Shown here: piece by piece, positions 8,233-16,054 of the stretch | Numbering within the stretch: the first letter of the stretch is position 1 | Layout: every line of letters begins with the position of its first letter | From: Bacteroidota bacterium | GTDB lineage: Bacteria > Bacteroidota > Bacteroidia > Cytophagales > Cyclobacteriaceae | Direction of reading: 5' to 3' | DNA length: 64,000 nucleotides | Assembly (NCBI GenBank): GCA_016191555.1 | Contig: JACPVX010000041.1 | Span: 186,001 to 250,000, forward strand | Translations under genes and position numbers: made by a program | The notes under the pieces: model-generated | Told to the model about the DNA's origin: nothing | The model's database searches: none | Seen by the model: only the letters and a program-made list of their open reading frames with translations

Positions 8233-8330
8233 CTCCATTTTCAAATTACCTCATTTTCAAATCTTCAAATTAATTTACTTTCAAATCAACTCATTTTCAA
8301 ATTTTCAAATTGTATCATTTTCAAATTAAC
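8233..8330. repeat. A/T-rich ATTTTCAAATT repeat cluster
   Basis: The spacer between the creatininase-family gene and the phosphorylase gene consists almost wholly of variants of CATTTTCAAATT and TTCAAATTAA. At least five CATTTTCAAAT/ACTTTCAAAT units and two extra TTCAAATT units occur, spaced by a few bases. The core TTTTCAAATT is weakly palindromic. Such spacers are dispersed in some Bacteroidota genomes; they could be simple repeat expansion or regulatory. Confidence 0.7.
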
Positions 8331-8332
8331 GT

Positions 8333-9148
8333 ATGCTAAAAGAAATCAACGAAGCCACCGAGTATTTAAAGAAACATGGTGTGGATCATCCTGAAATTGG
8401 AGTAATTCTGGGAACGGGTCTGGGTAATTTATTTGTGAAAGAAATTAAGAACCCCATCGAAATCAACTACAACTCCATTCCACATTTTCCGGTATCCACC
8501 GTTGAGTTTCACAAAGGCAAATTGATTTACGGTGAAATCAAAGGAAAGAAAGTACTGGCGATGCAAGGCCGCTTTCACTATTATGAAGGCTACAGCATGC
8601 AAAAAATTACCTTGCCTGTTCGCGTGATGAAAATGCTCGGCATCAAAAGCCTGTTGATTTCCAATGCAGCCGGCAACATGAATCTCAAATGGAAAAAAGG
8701 TCAATTGATGTTAATCGATGATCACATCAACCTACAACCCGATAACCCATTACGTGGCGAAAACTTTGAAGTGCTGGGGCCGCGCTTTCCGGATATGAGT
8801 GAACCTTACTCCAAAAAAATCAACAAGCTGTTGCTGAAAATCGCGAAAGAGAAAAAAATAAAATTAAACCAAGGTGTGTATGTAGCCGTGATGGGTCCGA
8901 ACCTGGAAACGCGTGCTGAATACCGATTTTTGCACCAAATTGGAGCCGATGCCGTGGGTATGAGTACAGTGCCCGAAGTGTTGGTTGCCAATCACATGGG
9001 TTTACCTTGCTGTGCGATTTCGGTCTTAACGGACGATTGTGATCCGGATAATCTGAAACCGGCCGTAATTTCTGAGATTATTGAAACAGCAGGCAAAGCA
9101 GAAGCCAAGCTGACACAATTATATGTGTCGTTGATCGGTAAGCTCTAA
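8333..9148 (+). CDS. Purine nucleoside phosphorylase
   Basis: The protein is 271 aa, the usual length of trimeric class II purine nucleoside phosphorylases. Visible motifs are GVILGTGLGNL (phosphate-binding Gly/Ser region), GRFHYYEGY, SNAAGNMN, LIDDHINLQPDNPL, MGPNLETRAEYRF and ADAVGMSTVPE (purine-binding Glu/Met). The enzyme cleaves inosine, guanosine or adenosine-type nucleosides with phosphate to base plus ribose 1-phosphate in purine salvage. Its position after arsS, arsM and a creatininase-family gene is suggestive because the arsenosugar intermediate is an adenosine derivative, but the 100-bp repeat-rich gap leaves cotranscription open. Confidence 0.93.
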   Translation: MLKEINEATEYLKKHGVDHPEIGVILGTGLGNLFVKEIKNPIEINYNSIPHFPVSTVEFHKGKLIYGEIKGKKVLAMQGRFHYYEGYSMQKITLPVRVMKMLGIKSLLISNAAGNMNLKWKKGQLMLIDDHINLQPDNPLRGENFEVLGPRFPDMSEPYSKKINKLLLKIAKEKKIKLNQGVYVAVMGPNLETRAEYRFLHQIGADAVGMSTVPEVLVANHMGLPCCAISVLTDDCDPDNLKPAVISEIIETAGKAEAKLTQLYVSLIGKL

Positions 9149-9203
9149 AATTCCGAGCAACCTTTTGGTATAGATTGGCGTCTAATCCACAAAACAGACG
9201 CTT

Positions 9204-10127
9204 ATGAAACCAAGTTTACTGCTCCTCTTAGTAGGTTTTTATTTTACAGCACCCGCCCAAATGAAAGATGGCGACTCGAGCTTCGCCTCGTTGTTTGCTT
9301 TCTCCTCTTTTGCTCAATCGCAAAAGGAAGATGGTGAATTTCATTTGGAAAAAGAGTATAAGATCAACAGCACCGGGCAATTACGCTTGCATTGTTCCGA
9401 TGCAAAAGTGACCATCAAAGGCTCAACCCGAAGTACCGCTTATGTCAAAATCGATCGGATTGTGGACTCCAAAGGTTTTATTTTCGGTGACAGAGAGTTT
9501 ACGGTAGACATTCAGGAAATCAATGGCAATCTCGATATCAAAGAGCGCTCGCAAGGCAGCGTTGGTATGATTGGATACTATCACGTCAAATACACTATTC
9601 TAATTGAAGTGCCGGAAGGCATTAGTTTAGATGTGAATGGCGATGATGGCGATTACACTTTGACATCTATCAACGGAAAAATTGATGTCAGTTTAGATGA
9701 TGCCGATGTGCAGTTGTTTAGCTGTAAAGGAAATGATTTTCGTTTTCGCTTAGATGATGGCGACATTCGGATGGATCAGGGCCGCGGGGTACTTGAAATT
9801 GATGGCGATGATTCAGACATCGAAATCAGAAATGCCAACTTTACCAGCGTGGTGGCCGATGTAGATGATGGCGATTTTATCATAGAAACAACCCTTGCCG
9901 ATAATGGCAAATACTCGATCGATGCGCAAGACGGTTTGATCTCATTTACCGTACGTTCCGGTGGCGGTACATTTGATGTGCGTCATGATGACTCACGTGT
10001 TACAGCCGAAAATGGATTTGTGTTACAAGATAAATCAGATAGTCGTACCCGTTTTGAATTGCCCAACGGCAAAGCGCAAGTGGCCTTGCGTGCAGATGAT
10101 GCGCGCGTAAAACTCGCTCGCTTATAA
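9204..10127 (+). CDS. Exported protein with periodic DDxD turns (DUF4097-like beta-helix)
   Basis: The 307-aa product has a signal peptide (MKPSLLLLLVGFYFTAPAQ). From about residue 145 acidic turns recur every 18-21 residues: DDGD at 147, DDAD at 165, DDGD at 184, DDSD at 202, DDGD at 221, then DDSR at 262 and DDAR at 298. Between them run short beta-strand patterns such as GDYTLTSINGKIDV. This is what a right-handed beta-helix or beta-solenoid with one turn per coil would show, as in DUF4097/DUF2807-type putative adhesins. The acidic ladder could bind Ca2+. The gene is monocistronic, convergent with 10137 with a 9-bp gap. Confidence 0.75.
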   Translation: MKPSLLLLLVGFYFTAPAQMKDGDSSFASLFAFSSFAQSQKEDGEFHLEKEYKINSTGQLRLHCSDAKVTIKGSTRSTAYVKIDRIVDSKGFIFGDREFTVDIQEINGNLDIKERSQGSVGMIGYYHVKYTILIEVPEGISLDVNGDDGDYTLTSINGKIDVSLDDADVQLFSCKGNDFRFRLDDGDIRMDQGRGVLEIDGDDSDIEIRNANFTSVVADVDDGDFIIETTLADNGKYSIDAQDGLISFTVRSGGGTFDVRHDDSRVTAENGFVLQDKSDSRTRFELPNGKAQVALRADDARVKLARL

Positions 10128-10136
10128 TCCGAAAAA

Positions 10137-10493
10137 TTATTTTCCCTTCGTGTTGAATTGATCTTGCAAAGAGTGGGGTAGTTTATCAAAAGCTTTGAAA
10201 GTAATGATAAAGACTCCATTCTTTCCATTTTCCGCATATTGATTAATCGCTTCCTTATCTTTCAATATGTGAATCGATTCAATATTATTCGCGTCTAATT
10301 TATTTAGATCTAAGACATCCTGTGCATCTGCCTTAAACTCTAACACATAACTACTCACTTTCAAAACAAAGTAGGGTTTCTCCTTAGCTAATAGTTTAAC
10401 CGTGCCATAATTTGGTTCTTTGTCTTGTGCCGCTCCGGAAATTGACACCATCGCCATCAGGCAAAGGGTTAAGAGAATCGAACTGGTTTTCAT
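10137..10493 (-). CDS. Small exported TonB-receptor-plug-like protein
   Basis: The protein is 118 aa with a signal peptide ending near ISGAAQ. The C-terminal half (LDANNIESIHILKDKEAINQ, then AENGKNGVFIITFK) has the pattern of the plug subdomain of SusC/TonB-dependent receptors, in which an IESI-VLKD-AA-YG-GA/NGVI-ITTK motif is typical. Here it occurs without any barrel. Free-standing plug-like proteins of this kind occur in Bacteroidota, with no assigned function that I know of. It lies 12 bp upstream of the TIM-barrel isomerase gene's end, downstream of it on the minus strand, and is probably cotranscribed. Confidence 0.7.
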   Translation of the reverse strand: MKTSSILLTLCLMAMVSISGAAQDKEPNYGTVKLLAKEKPYFVLKVSSYVLEFKADAQDVLDLNKLDANNIESIHILKDKEAINQYAENGKNGVFIITFKAFDKLPHSLQDQFNTKGK

Positions 10494-10505
10494 AGCCGAG
10501 GTTGT

Positions 10506-11369
10506 TTAAATGTTACAAATCTTGATCGCATTCTTCAGAGAATTCAATTTATCCTTGTGTGCAGGTATAAACTCTTGTGCCACATATCCTTTAAATCCGG
10601 TTTCAACAATCGCTCGCATAATGGCCGGATAATACAACTCCTGACTTTCATCTATCTCATGGCGACCGGGAACTCCACCGGTATGGAAATGAGAAATGTA
10701 TTGAATGTTTTTGCGGATAGTAGCAATTACGTCCCCTTCCATAATCTGCATGTGATAAATGTCGTACAGTAATTTGAAATTGGGGGATCCTAGTTTTTCA
10801 CACAAACGCACGCCCCACGAAGTGTAGTCGCACTGATAATCTTTGTGATCTACTTTGCTATTAAGCAGTTCCATCGACACGAGCATGTTGTATTTCTCCG
10901 CCACCTTCATCACCGGTTCCAAACCTTTGGAGCAATTCTCTAAACCTTGTTCAGAAGACAACCCATTCGCATTTCCGCTGAAGCAAATTACATTCTTCAA
11001 TCCGGCATCTGCTGCTTTGGGAATGTTGGCCGTGTAGTCTTTCAACAATTGCTCGTGAAAGGCAGGATTGTTGAACCCGCGCTGCAAGCCCCAATCATTG
11101 GCGTACGCCATCGCGCATGTCAATCCATATTTTGCGGCAGTAGCCCACTGACTAGAGTTCAGCAGATCAATGGATTTTATGCCCATGCCTTTGGCCGCTT
11201 CACACAGCTGCTCTAATGGTATATCGTTGTAGCACCACTGGCAAACCGAATGGTTAATTTTTCCGCTTACTTCTTCCGGCAACGCCATCATCGAATTGGC
11301 AATTTGAGGTAGCGTAAAAGTGGCGGCGGCACTGGCTGCCATTGTTTTTAATGCTTGCTTTCTGTCCAT
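10506..11369 (-). CDS. Hydroxypyruvate isomerase-like TIM-barrel protein, exported
   Basis: The protein is 287 aa. The N-terminus (MDRKQALKTMAASAAATFTL) looks like a signal sequence, possibly Tat-like although a twin arginine is lacking. The rest is an AP-endonuclease-2/xylose isomerase-like TIM barrel with HSVCQWCYNDIPLEQLCEAA, SMELLNSKVDHKDY, LLYDIYHMQIMEGD, HFHTGGVPGRHEID and AQEFIPAHKD. These supply the Glu, Asp, His and Glu metal ligands. Close relatives are annotated hydroxypyruvate isomerase (hydroxypyruvate to tartronate semialdehyde). An exported location makes a sugar or keto-acid substrate in the periplasm likely; the true substrate is unknown. Confidence 0.85.
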   Translation of the reverse strand: MDRKQALKTMAASAAATFTLPQIANSMMALPEEVSGKINHSVCQWCYNDIPLEQLCEAAKGMGIKSIDLLNSSQWATAAKYGLTCAMAYANDWGLQRGFNNPAFHEQLLKDYTANIPKAADAGLKNVICFSGNANGLSSEQGLENCSKGLEPVMKVAEKYNMLVSMELLNSKVDHKDYQCDYTSWGVRLCEKLGSPNFKLLYDIYHMQIMEGDVIATIRKNIQYISHFHTGGVPGRHEIDESQELYYPAIMRAIVETGFKGYVAQEFIPAHKDKLNSLKNAIKICNI

Positions 11370-11527
11370 AGTTGAAAGTTAGTGGTACTAGTTACAAATT
11401 CGGATAGTAATATTCAATGGGAATGTTGATGCAAATACTATTTAAGATGCTGGAATCGTTACCAGTTGCCTATTCGAATGACGAAGTAGCCCTCGCTTAA
11501 GCAAATACAATAGTAGGAATGCCGGAT

Positions 11528-11989
11528 TTACAAAATCTCACCTGATTTCTCCAATGTTCGTTTTTCCAATTCGTGGGTCAATCTAAAATCAGTCATTTTG
11601 ATTTTTTCAAGGAGTGGTTTTACAGATTTAAGATGTCCGCTTAGTTTAGCATTGATTATTACACCTAATGTTCCTGTAATCTTTATTCCCAGTTGTTCCG
11701 CATATTTTCTCCCTTTATAATCATCTATAATGAGTAAACAATCTGTTTGCTCAATAGCAAAAGCGATCGCACTAGATTCACCTTTGTCAAGCGAGGCCTC
11801 AAGTATTTTTTGATAAGTCTTGTTGATAGGATTTACAATAGTGAACCACTCGGGTAATTTCTTCTTAAACTCATCAGCGATTTCTTGTGTCACAATGATC
11901 TGTCCAAAAAGAGAATTTAAAAGGTTTATTTCGCCAATCTTGTCGAGTAGAATTAGGCAACTGGTATCAGATATTATAACCTTTTGCAT
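11528..11989 (-). CDS. DUF3368 PIN-like toxin
   Basis: From the ATG at 11989 (MQKVIISDTSC) the product is about 153 aa; an upstream TTG at 12007 is less likely. PIN-domain acidic residues are visible: SDTSCLILLDKIG near the N-terminus, a Glu in VTQEIADEF, DKGESSAIAFA in the middle and IIDDYKGRKYAEQLG. PIN toxins are Mg-dependent ribonucleases. The start overlaps the 3' end of the UPF0175 gene by 23 bp, the usual layout for this antitoxin-toxin pair. Confidence 0.85.
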   Translation of the reverse strand: MQKVIISDTSCLILLDKIGEINLLNSLFGQIIVTQEIADEFKKKLPEWFTIVNPINKTYQKILEASLDKGESSAIAFAIEQTDCLLIIDDYKGRKYAEQLGIKITGTLGVIINAKLSGHLKSVKPLLEKIKMTDFRLTHELEKRTLEKSGEIL

Positions 11990-12209
11990 TCTCAACGTCT
12001 TGGTCAAGGTCAGATGATGGGTAATTGAAAACAGAAACTCCGTAGTTACTCAAAATCTCCATGAATGCGCCTTTAGAGAGCCCAACAAGCTCAGCTGCTT
12101 GCCCCACGGAAAGCTTACCTTTCTCATATAGTCTTGAGGCGATAGCCATTAAAGCTTCTCTGTCGTCAAAGTCCACAGTATCCGGTATATTCACCATTAA
12201 TGTTTTCAT
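11967..12209 (-). CDS. UPF0175-family antitoxin
   Basis: The protein is 80 aa. The core LSVGQAAELVGLSKGAF is a helix-turn-helix of the UPF0175 type, preceded by the family's start MVNIPDTV. UPF0175 proteins are found next to DUF3368 PIN proteins and are regarded as their antitoxins and autorepressors. It is the first gene of the pair on the minus strand, overlapping the toxin gene by 23 bp, which would couple translation and keep the antitoxin in excess. Confidence 0.85.
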   Translation of the reverse strand: MKTLMVNIPDTVDFDDREALMAIASRLYEKGKLSVGQAAELVGLSKGAFMEILSNYGVSVFNYPSSDLDQDVENAKGYNI

Positions 12210-12284
12210 ATGCTAAAGTTACATTTTTATTCTTAATTGCTTGCCCGAAACACTCTTACAACTAGCTGCATTTGTGTCTCGTCC

Positions 12285-13550
12285 CTATTTTTCACTTCTA
12301 TAAATCACGCCATCCTTCATCACAAATTTTACTTTTCGCAAATCAGAAATTACTTTAGAAGGATCTCCTTGAACAATTACAATATCCGCTTTCAATCCTT
12401 CTTTCAAACTTCCTACCTGATTATCCAAATGAAATGCTTTGGCATTGACACTAGTAGCTGCGCGCAATACTTGTAATGGCTGCATGCCATATTCGACCAT
12501 CAACTCCATCTCTAACGCATTTTCACCGTGTGGAAAAACGCCCACGTCACCTCCCATGCCAATGGCCACACCGCTGGCAATGGCTTCTTTAAAACTTTTC
12601 TTTTTGTTGGTCACGTTGGCAGGCTCTGCGGTTACACCTTTTTTCCAACCGCGGTATTGGGAAATCATATCTACAGCCGCGATGGTTGGAATATAGGTTA
12701 CGTTGTGCTCTCTCATCAGCTTGCCGATTTCCACATCGATAAAATCTCCATGCTCAATCGTTTCAGCTCCAGCCATCACTGCTCTGCGAATGGCCTCTTT
12801 TGATTTTGCATGACATACCATTACGCGTCCGCTGCTGCGGGTAACTTCATTGATCAACTTCAACTCATCGAGCGTAAACGAAGGCTGATCTTCGCCTTGT
12901 AAGCCCCAACGATAGTCGGCATAAATTTTTATGAAGTCGGCACCCTTTCCAATCTGGTCGCGCACCACCCGCACTAAGTCGTTACCATCAGCAGGCTCCG
13001 CGCCCAGCATAATTTCCTGATCGTGATCGTATCCTTTCGGTCCGTAGGATCCGGTAGAAACAATGGCACGTCCGGCCACCATCAATCGTGGACCAGGGAT
13101 AACTCCTTCGTTGATCGCACGCTTCAACGCCACATCCGAATAGCCTGCGCCTTCGGTACCCAAATCACGTGCGGTGGTAAATCCGGCCATCAATGTATTT
13201 TTTGCATGAACTGTGGCACGGGCAGTTCGGTATGCATCCGTTTCCTTTAACACTTGTGTATCCCAATCAGTAATGTTGTACGGATAGAGCAACAAATGCG
13301 AGTGCCCTTCGATAAGACCCGGCATCAGTGTGGAGCCGGGATAACTTATTTTGGTAGCACCCGCTGGTGCTTTCACTTTTTCCTGAGGGCCCACCGCAAC
13401 AATTTTATCTCCCTCCACTACTACAGCCCAACCTTCGTGCATGTCCACGCCATCGAACACGCGATCGGCAGTGAGATAAACGGCTTTTGTTGTCTGTGAA
13501 AATGCAACAACCGACAAAAGAAAGAACAGGGAGCTGAAGAAGGGTTTCAT
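12285..13550 (-). CDS. Exported metal-dependent amidohydrolase (prolidase/imidazolonepropionase-like)
   Basis: The product is 421 aa with a signal peptide (MKPFFSSLFFLLSVVAFSQ). Amidohydrolase-superfamily motifs follow: GLIEGHSHLLL with the HxH metal pair, a mid-chain Lys in GADFIKIYADYRW, HAKSKEAIRRA and ETIEHGDFID with two further His, and MGGDVGVFPHGEN with the catalytic Asp. The N-terminal and C-terminal beta-sandwich strands end in the typical DIVIVQGDPS. This subfamily includes Xaa-Pro-type peptidases and enzymes of unknown substrate; export suggests scavenging of peptides or cyclic amides. The gene is monocistronic with a terminator just upstream belonging to no part of it. Confidence 0.88.
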   Translation of the reverse strand: MKPFFSSLFFLLSVVAFSQTTKAVYLTADRVFDGVDMHEGWAVVVEGDKIVAVGPQEKVKAPAGATKISYPGSTLMPGLIEGHSHLLLYPYNITDWDTQVLKETDAYRTARATVHAKNTLMAGFTTARDLGTEGAGYSDVALKRAINEGVIPGPRLMVAGRAIVSTGSYGPKGYDHDQEIMLGAEPADGNDLVRVVRDQIGKGADFIKIYADYRWGLQGEDQPSFTLDELKLINEVTRSSGRVMVCHAKSKEAIRRAVMAGAETIEHGDFIDVEIGKLMREHNVTYIPTIAAVDMISQYRGWKKGVTAEPANVTNKKKSFKEAIASGVAIGMGGDVGVFPHGENALEMELMVEYGMQPLQVLRAATSVNAKAFHLDNQVGSLKEGLKADIVIVQGDPSKVISDLRKVKFVMKDGVIYRSEK

Positions 13551-13592
13551 GATGAGAGGTTTAAGAATTTAAAATACCGAATTAATCTCAAC

Positions 13593-13623
13593 AAAAAACC
13601 CTTTCGGTGATGAAAGGGTTTTT
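13593..13623 (-). terminator. Rho-independent terminator after tpx
   Basis: A hairpin AAACCCTTTC / GAAAGGGTTT with a short loop (GGTGAT) is flanked by A-rich and T-rich runs, so it can work on either strand. It lies 28 bp past the tpx stop on the minus strand and separates tpx from the amidohydrolase gene. Confidence 0.8.
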
Positions 13624-13651
13624 ACGATTTAAAACTTAGAAATTCTTGTGA

Positions 13652-14149
13652 TCAGATCGCCTTCAGCGCAGCTTCGTAATTGGGCTCTTCGCCAATTTGT
13701 GGAACCAACTCGGTGTGTTTCACCTTTCCTGTAGGATCTAATACCACCACTGCACGGGCAAACAATCCTGCGAAAGCGCTGTCGGCTAATTCTACCCCAT
13801 ACGCCTTACCAAATCCGCGGCTGCGAAAATCTGAAAGGGTGATTGCCTTATCGATCCCTTCGGCTCCACAAAAGCGTTTCATGGCAAACGGCAAATCTTT
13901 CGAGATGCACAGAATTACTGTGTTGTCCAGCGATGCTACGCGTTTGTTAAACTCACGCACCGAAGTGGCGCACACACCGGTATCAACACTTGGAAAAATA
14001 TTGAGCACTACATTTTTGCCTGCAAAGTCTTGCAGCGACACATCTTTCATGTCGTTTGCTGTAAGCACAAAAGCAGGTGCCGAAGAGTGAATAGCGGGAA
14101 GTTCGCCAATCGTGTTAGCTGGATTAGGGCCTAATTTGGTTTGAGCCAT
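13652..14149 (-). CDS. tpx: Thiol peroxidase
   Basis: The protein is 165 aa, the standard Tpx length. The peroxidatic Cys60 is in the motif SVDTGVCATSVREFN and the resolving Cys94 is in RFCGAEGI, the Tpx pattern of atypical 2-Cys peroxiredoxins. It reduces H2O2 and alkyl hydroperoxides using thioredoxin in the cytoplasm. The gene follows the DUF4293 gene by 34 bp on the minus strand and is probably transcribed with it from the promoter at 14673-14702. Confidence 0.96.
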   Translation of the reverse strand: MAQTKLGPNPANTIGELPAIHSSAPAFVLTANDMKDVSLQDFAGKNVVLNIFPSVDTGVCATSVREFNKRVASLDNTVILCISKDLPFAMKRFCGAEGIDKAITLSDFRSRGFGKAYGVELADSAFAGLFARAVVVLDPTGKVKHTELVPQIGEEPNYEAALKAI

Positions 14150-14183
14150 AAAATAATTTTGATTTTGAATTTATGATTTTGGT

Positions 14184-14648
14184 TTATCTAAGACGATCAG
14201 AGTCGCGCACCAGCTTTTCGTCTCTGCGAATAAACCGCAGCGACAACCAGTTGAATGCGACTGCCGCAAAAGCAATATATAACACTAATCCATTTTTGCC
14301 ACCTGGATAAGTACGAGCCAATGGATTCAGAAAAACAACCACTGAAATCATCACTCCGGCCAATAGCAGTGAATTTAAAGTGCCGATCTTAATTTGTGTA
14401 ATGCGATTCTCAAATTTAGTAATGCTGATCACCGCCAGTGTTGCAACCGCTGTCATCAATATAGAGGTAATGGCATACGGAAAATAAGTGCTTGTACGAA
14501 CACCGTTCGATACTACCGTATAATGAATCGGATACAATTGATGTGAATTACCTGCCGCATCCGCAAATATGCCAATTGGCAGAAATAATGCCACCGCCAT
14601 ACAGATAACCACCATTGCCAGAAACACTGTCTGAATTCTTTGCCACAT
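14184..14648 (-). CDS. DUF4293 membrane protein
   Basis: The protein is 154 aa. It opens with MWQRIQTVFLAMVVICMAVALFLPIG split over the first transmembrane helix, and three further helices follow at about 50-70, 85-105 and 115-135. The N-terminal WQRIQT(V)FL pattern and four-helix layout match DUF4293, a family restricted to Bacteroidota. The function is unknown. It sits between a strong promoter and tpx. Confidence 0.9.
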   Translation of the reverse strand: MWQRIQTVFLAMVVICMAVALFLPIGIFADAAGNSHQLYPIHYTVVSNGVRTSTYFPYAITSILMTAVATLAVISITKFENRITQIKIGTLNSLLLAGVMISVVVFLNPLARTYPGGKNGLVLYIAFAAVAFNWLSLRFIRRDEKLVRDSDRLR

Positions 14649-14672
14649 ACTATCGGTTCATTTAACTTGCAG

Positions 14673-14702
14673 CAAAAGTAGTAAAATGGCTGTAGGGCAC
14701 AA
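14673..14702 (-). promoter_or_regulatory. Bacteroidota-type promoter for DUF4293-tpx
   Basis: Read on the minus strand, TTG (14702-14700), a 19-bp spacer and TACTTTTG (14680-14673) match the -33 TTG and -7 TAnnTTTG consensus. The -7 element is 25 bp before the ATG at 14648. Confidence 0.65.
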
Positions 14703-14748
14703 GCGATGAATTCTCAGCCAACACCTAATCTTCTACAATTAATTTAAA

Positions 14749-15942
14749 ATGAACTCCACTTACATCGTTGACATCTTACGCACACCCATTGGCAAGTATG
14801 CAGGCACATTGGCATCGGTTCGCCCGGATGATTTAGCCGCAGAAACGATACGCCAGTTGATGGCTCGTAATCCACAGGTGGAAGTAGCCTTTGTTGAAGA
14901 CGTCATTTTTGGTGCTGCCAACCAGGCGGGTGAAGATAATCGCAATGTAGCTCGGATGGCCCTTTTGCTAGCTGGATTACCCACTTCTACTGGAGGTGTA
15001 ACCGTGAACAGATTGTGTGCTTCCGGTTTGCAGGCCATAATGGACGCGAGTCGTGCGATTCATCATGGTGATGGCGATGTTTACATTGCGGGTGGTGTGG
15101 AAAGTATGAGCCGTGCTCCGTTTGTGATGAGCAAGGCCGAAGAAGGTTTTTCGCGTAAAGCAGAAATTTTTGATACCACCATTGGCTGGCGATTTGTGAA
15201 TTCGCGTTTGTCAAAACTATATCATCCTTATTCGATGGGTGAAACAGCGGAAAATGTTGCGGAGAAATGGAAGATCAGTCGCGAACAGCAAGACGTTTTT
15301 GCGTTGGCTTCGCAAACAAAATATGCAAATGCCCATGCGAGTGGACGATTCAAAGAAGAACTTATCTCCATCTCGACTACAAAAGGCAAAGAGAAAATTG
15401 AATTCACCAAAGATGAATATCCTCGTGAAACTTCATTGGAAAAACTAGCGCAATTAAAACCTGCCTTTAAAGAAGGTGGTTCTGTAACTGCGGGCAACTC
15501 TTCGGGCATTAATGATGGTGCCGCTGCCGCCTTGCTCATGAGTGAAGCCAAAACAAAGCAACTCAATCTTAAACCTCTAGCCCGAGTAGTATCTGTTGCG
15601 ATTGCCGGAGTTGATCCCGCTTTTATGGGCGTAGGTCCGGTACCCGCTGTACGAAAAGCGATGCAACGAGCGGGACTCCGTATAAACGACATTGGGTTAG
15701 TAGAACTGAACGAAGCCTTCGCTTCTCAATCACTCGCTTGCATGCGCGATCTGGAAGTGGATCCAGCCATTGTAAATGTAAACGGAGGAGCTATTGCCAT
15801 CGGTCACCCACTGGGATGCAGCGGTGTACGCATCAGCGCCACGCTCATTCACGAAATGCAAAAAAGAAAAGTACGCTACGGCATTGCTACCATGTGCATC
15901 GGTGTGGGGCAAGGTGCGGCCATTATCTATGAATTGATGTAA
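14749..15942 (+). CDS. Acetyl-CoA acyltransferase (thiolase), 3-oxoadipyl-CoA thiolase-like
   Basis: The protein is 397 aa. The catalytic residues of thiolases are all present: Cys90 in NRLCASGLQA, His in GGAIAIGHPLGCSG near 353 and Cys383 in TMCIGVGQG. GGVESMSRAPFVM and the general N-terminal pattern (TYIVDILRTPIGKYAGTL) resemble the PcaF/PaaJ group of degradative thiolases. The enzyme splits 3-ketoacyl-CoA with CoA to acetyl-CoA. No other aromatic or beta-oxidation genes are adjacent, so the specific substrate stays open; an acyl-CoA dehydrogenase lies far away at 51.4 kb. Confidence 0.92.
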   Translation: MNSTYIVDILRTPIGKYAGTLASVRPDDLAAETIRQLMARNPQVEVAFVEDVIFGAANQAGEDNRNVARMALLLAGLPTSTGGVTVNRLCASGLQAIMDASRAIHHGDGDVYIAGGVESMSRAPFVMSKAEEGFSRKAEIFDTTIGWRFVNSRLSKLYHPYSMGETAENVAEKWKISREQQDVFALASQTKYANAHASGRFKEELISISTTKGKEKIEFTKDEYPRETSLEKLAQLKPAFKEGGSVTAGNSSGINDGAAAALLMSEAKTKQLNLKPLARVVSVAIAGVDPAFMGVGPVPAVRKAMQRAGLRINDIGLVELNEAFASQSLACMRDLEVDPAIVNVNGGAIAIGHPLGCSGVRISATLIHEMQKRKVRYGIATMCIGVGQGAAIIYELM

Positions 15943-16054
15943 AGCGCTGAAGAAAAAAGTTCATGATACCAATTGACCAGTTAAAGGTGTTGGCCACCTT
16001 ACTTTCTCTAAACGTTTTGTCAACGTCCTATTGCCAATTGTCAATTTGTTTATA

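Noticed and set aside
8233-8330. CRISPR array
   Set aside because: The repeated word is only about 10-12 bp with irregular 0-8 bp spacing and no cas genes; not a CRISPR.
10127-10137. Overlapping long minus-strand frame over the 3' end of the DDxD protein gene (9983-10237)
   Set aside because: It is a shadow of two real convergent genes and has no protein-like composition.
11370-11527. Gap between the isomerase-like gene and the toxin gene checked for tRNA or small RNA
   Set aside because: No cloverleaf, terminator or conserved word was found; I see nothing supportable in it.
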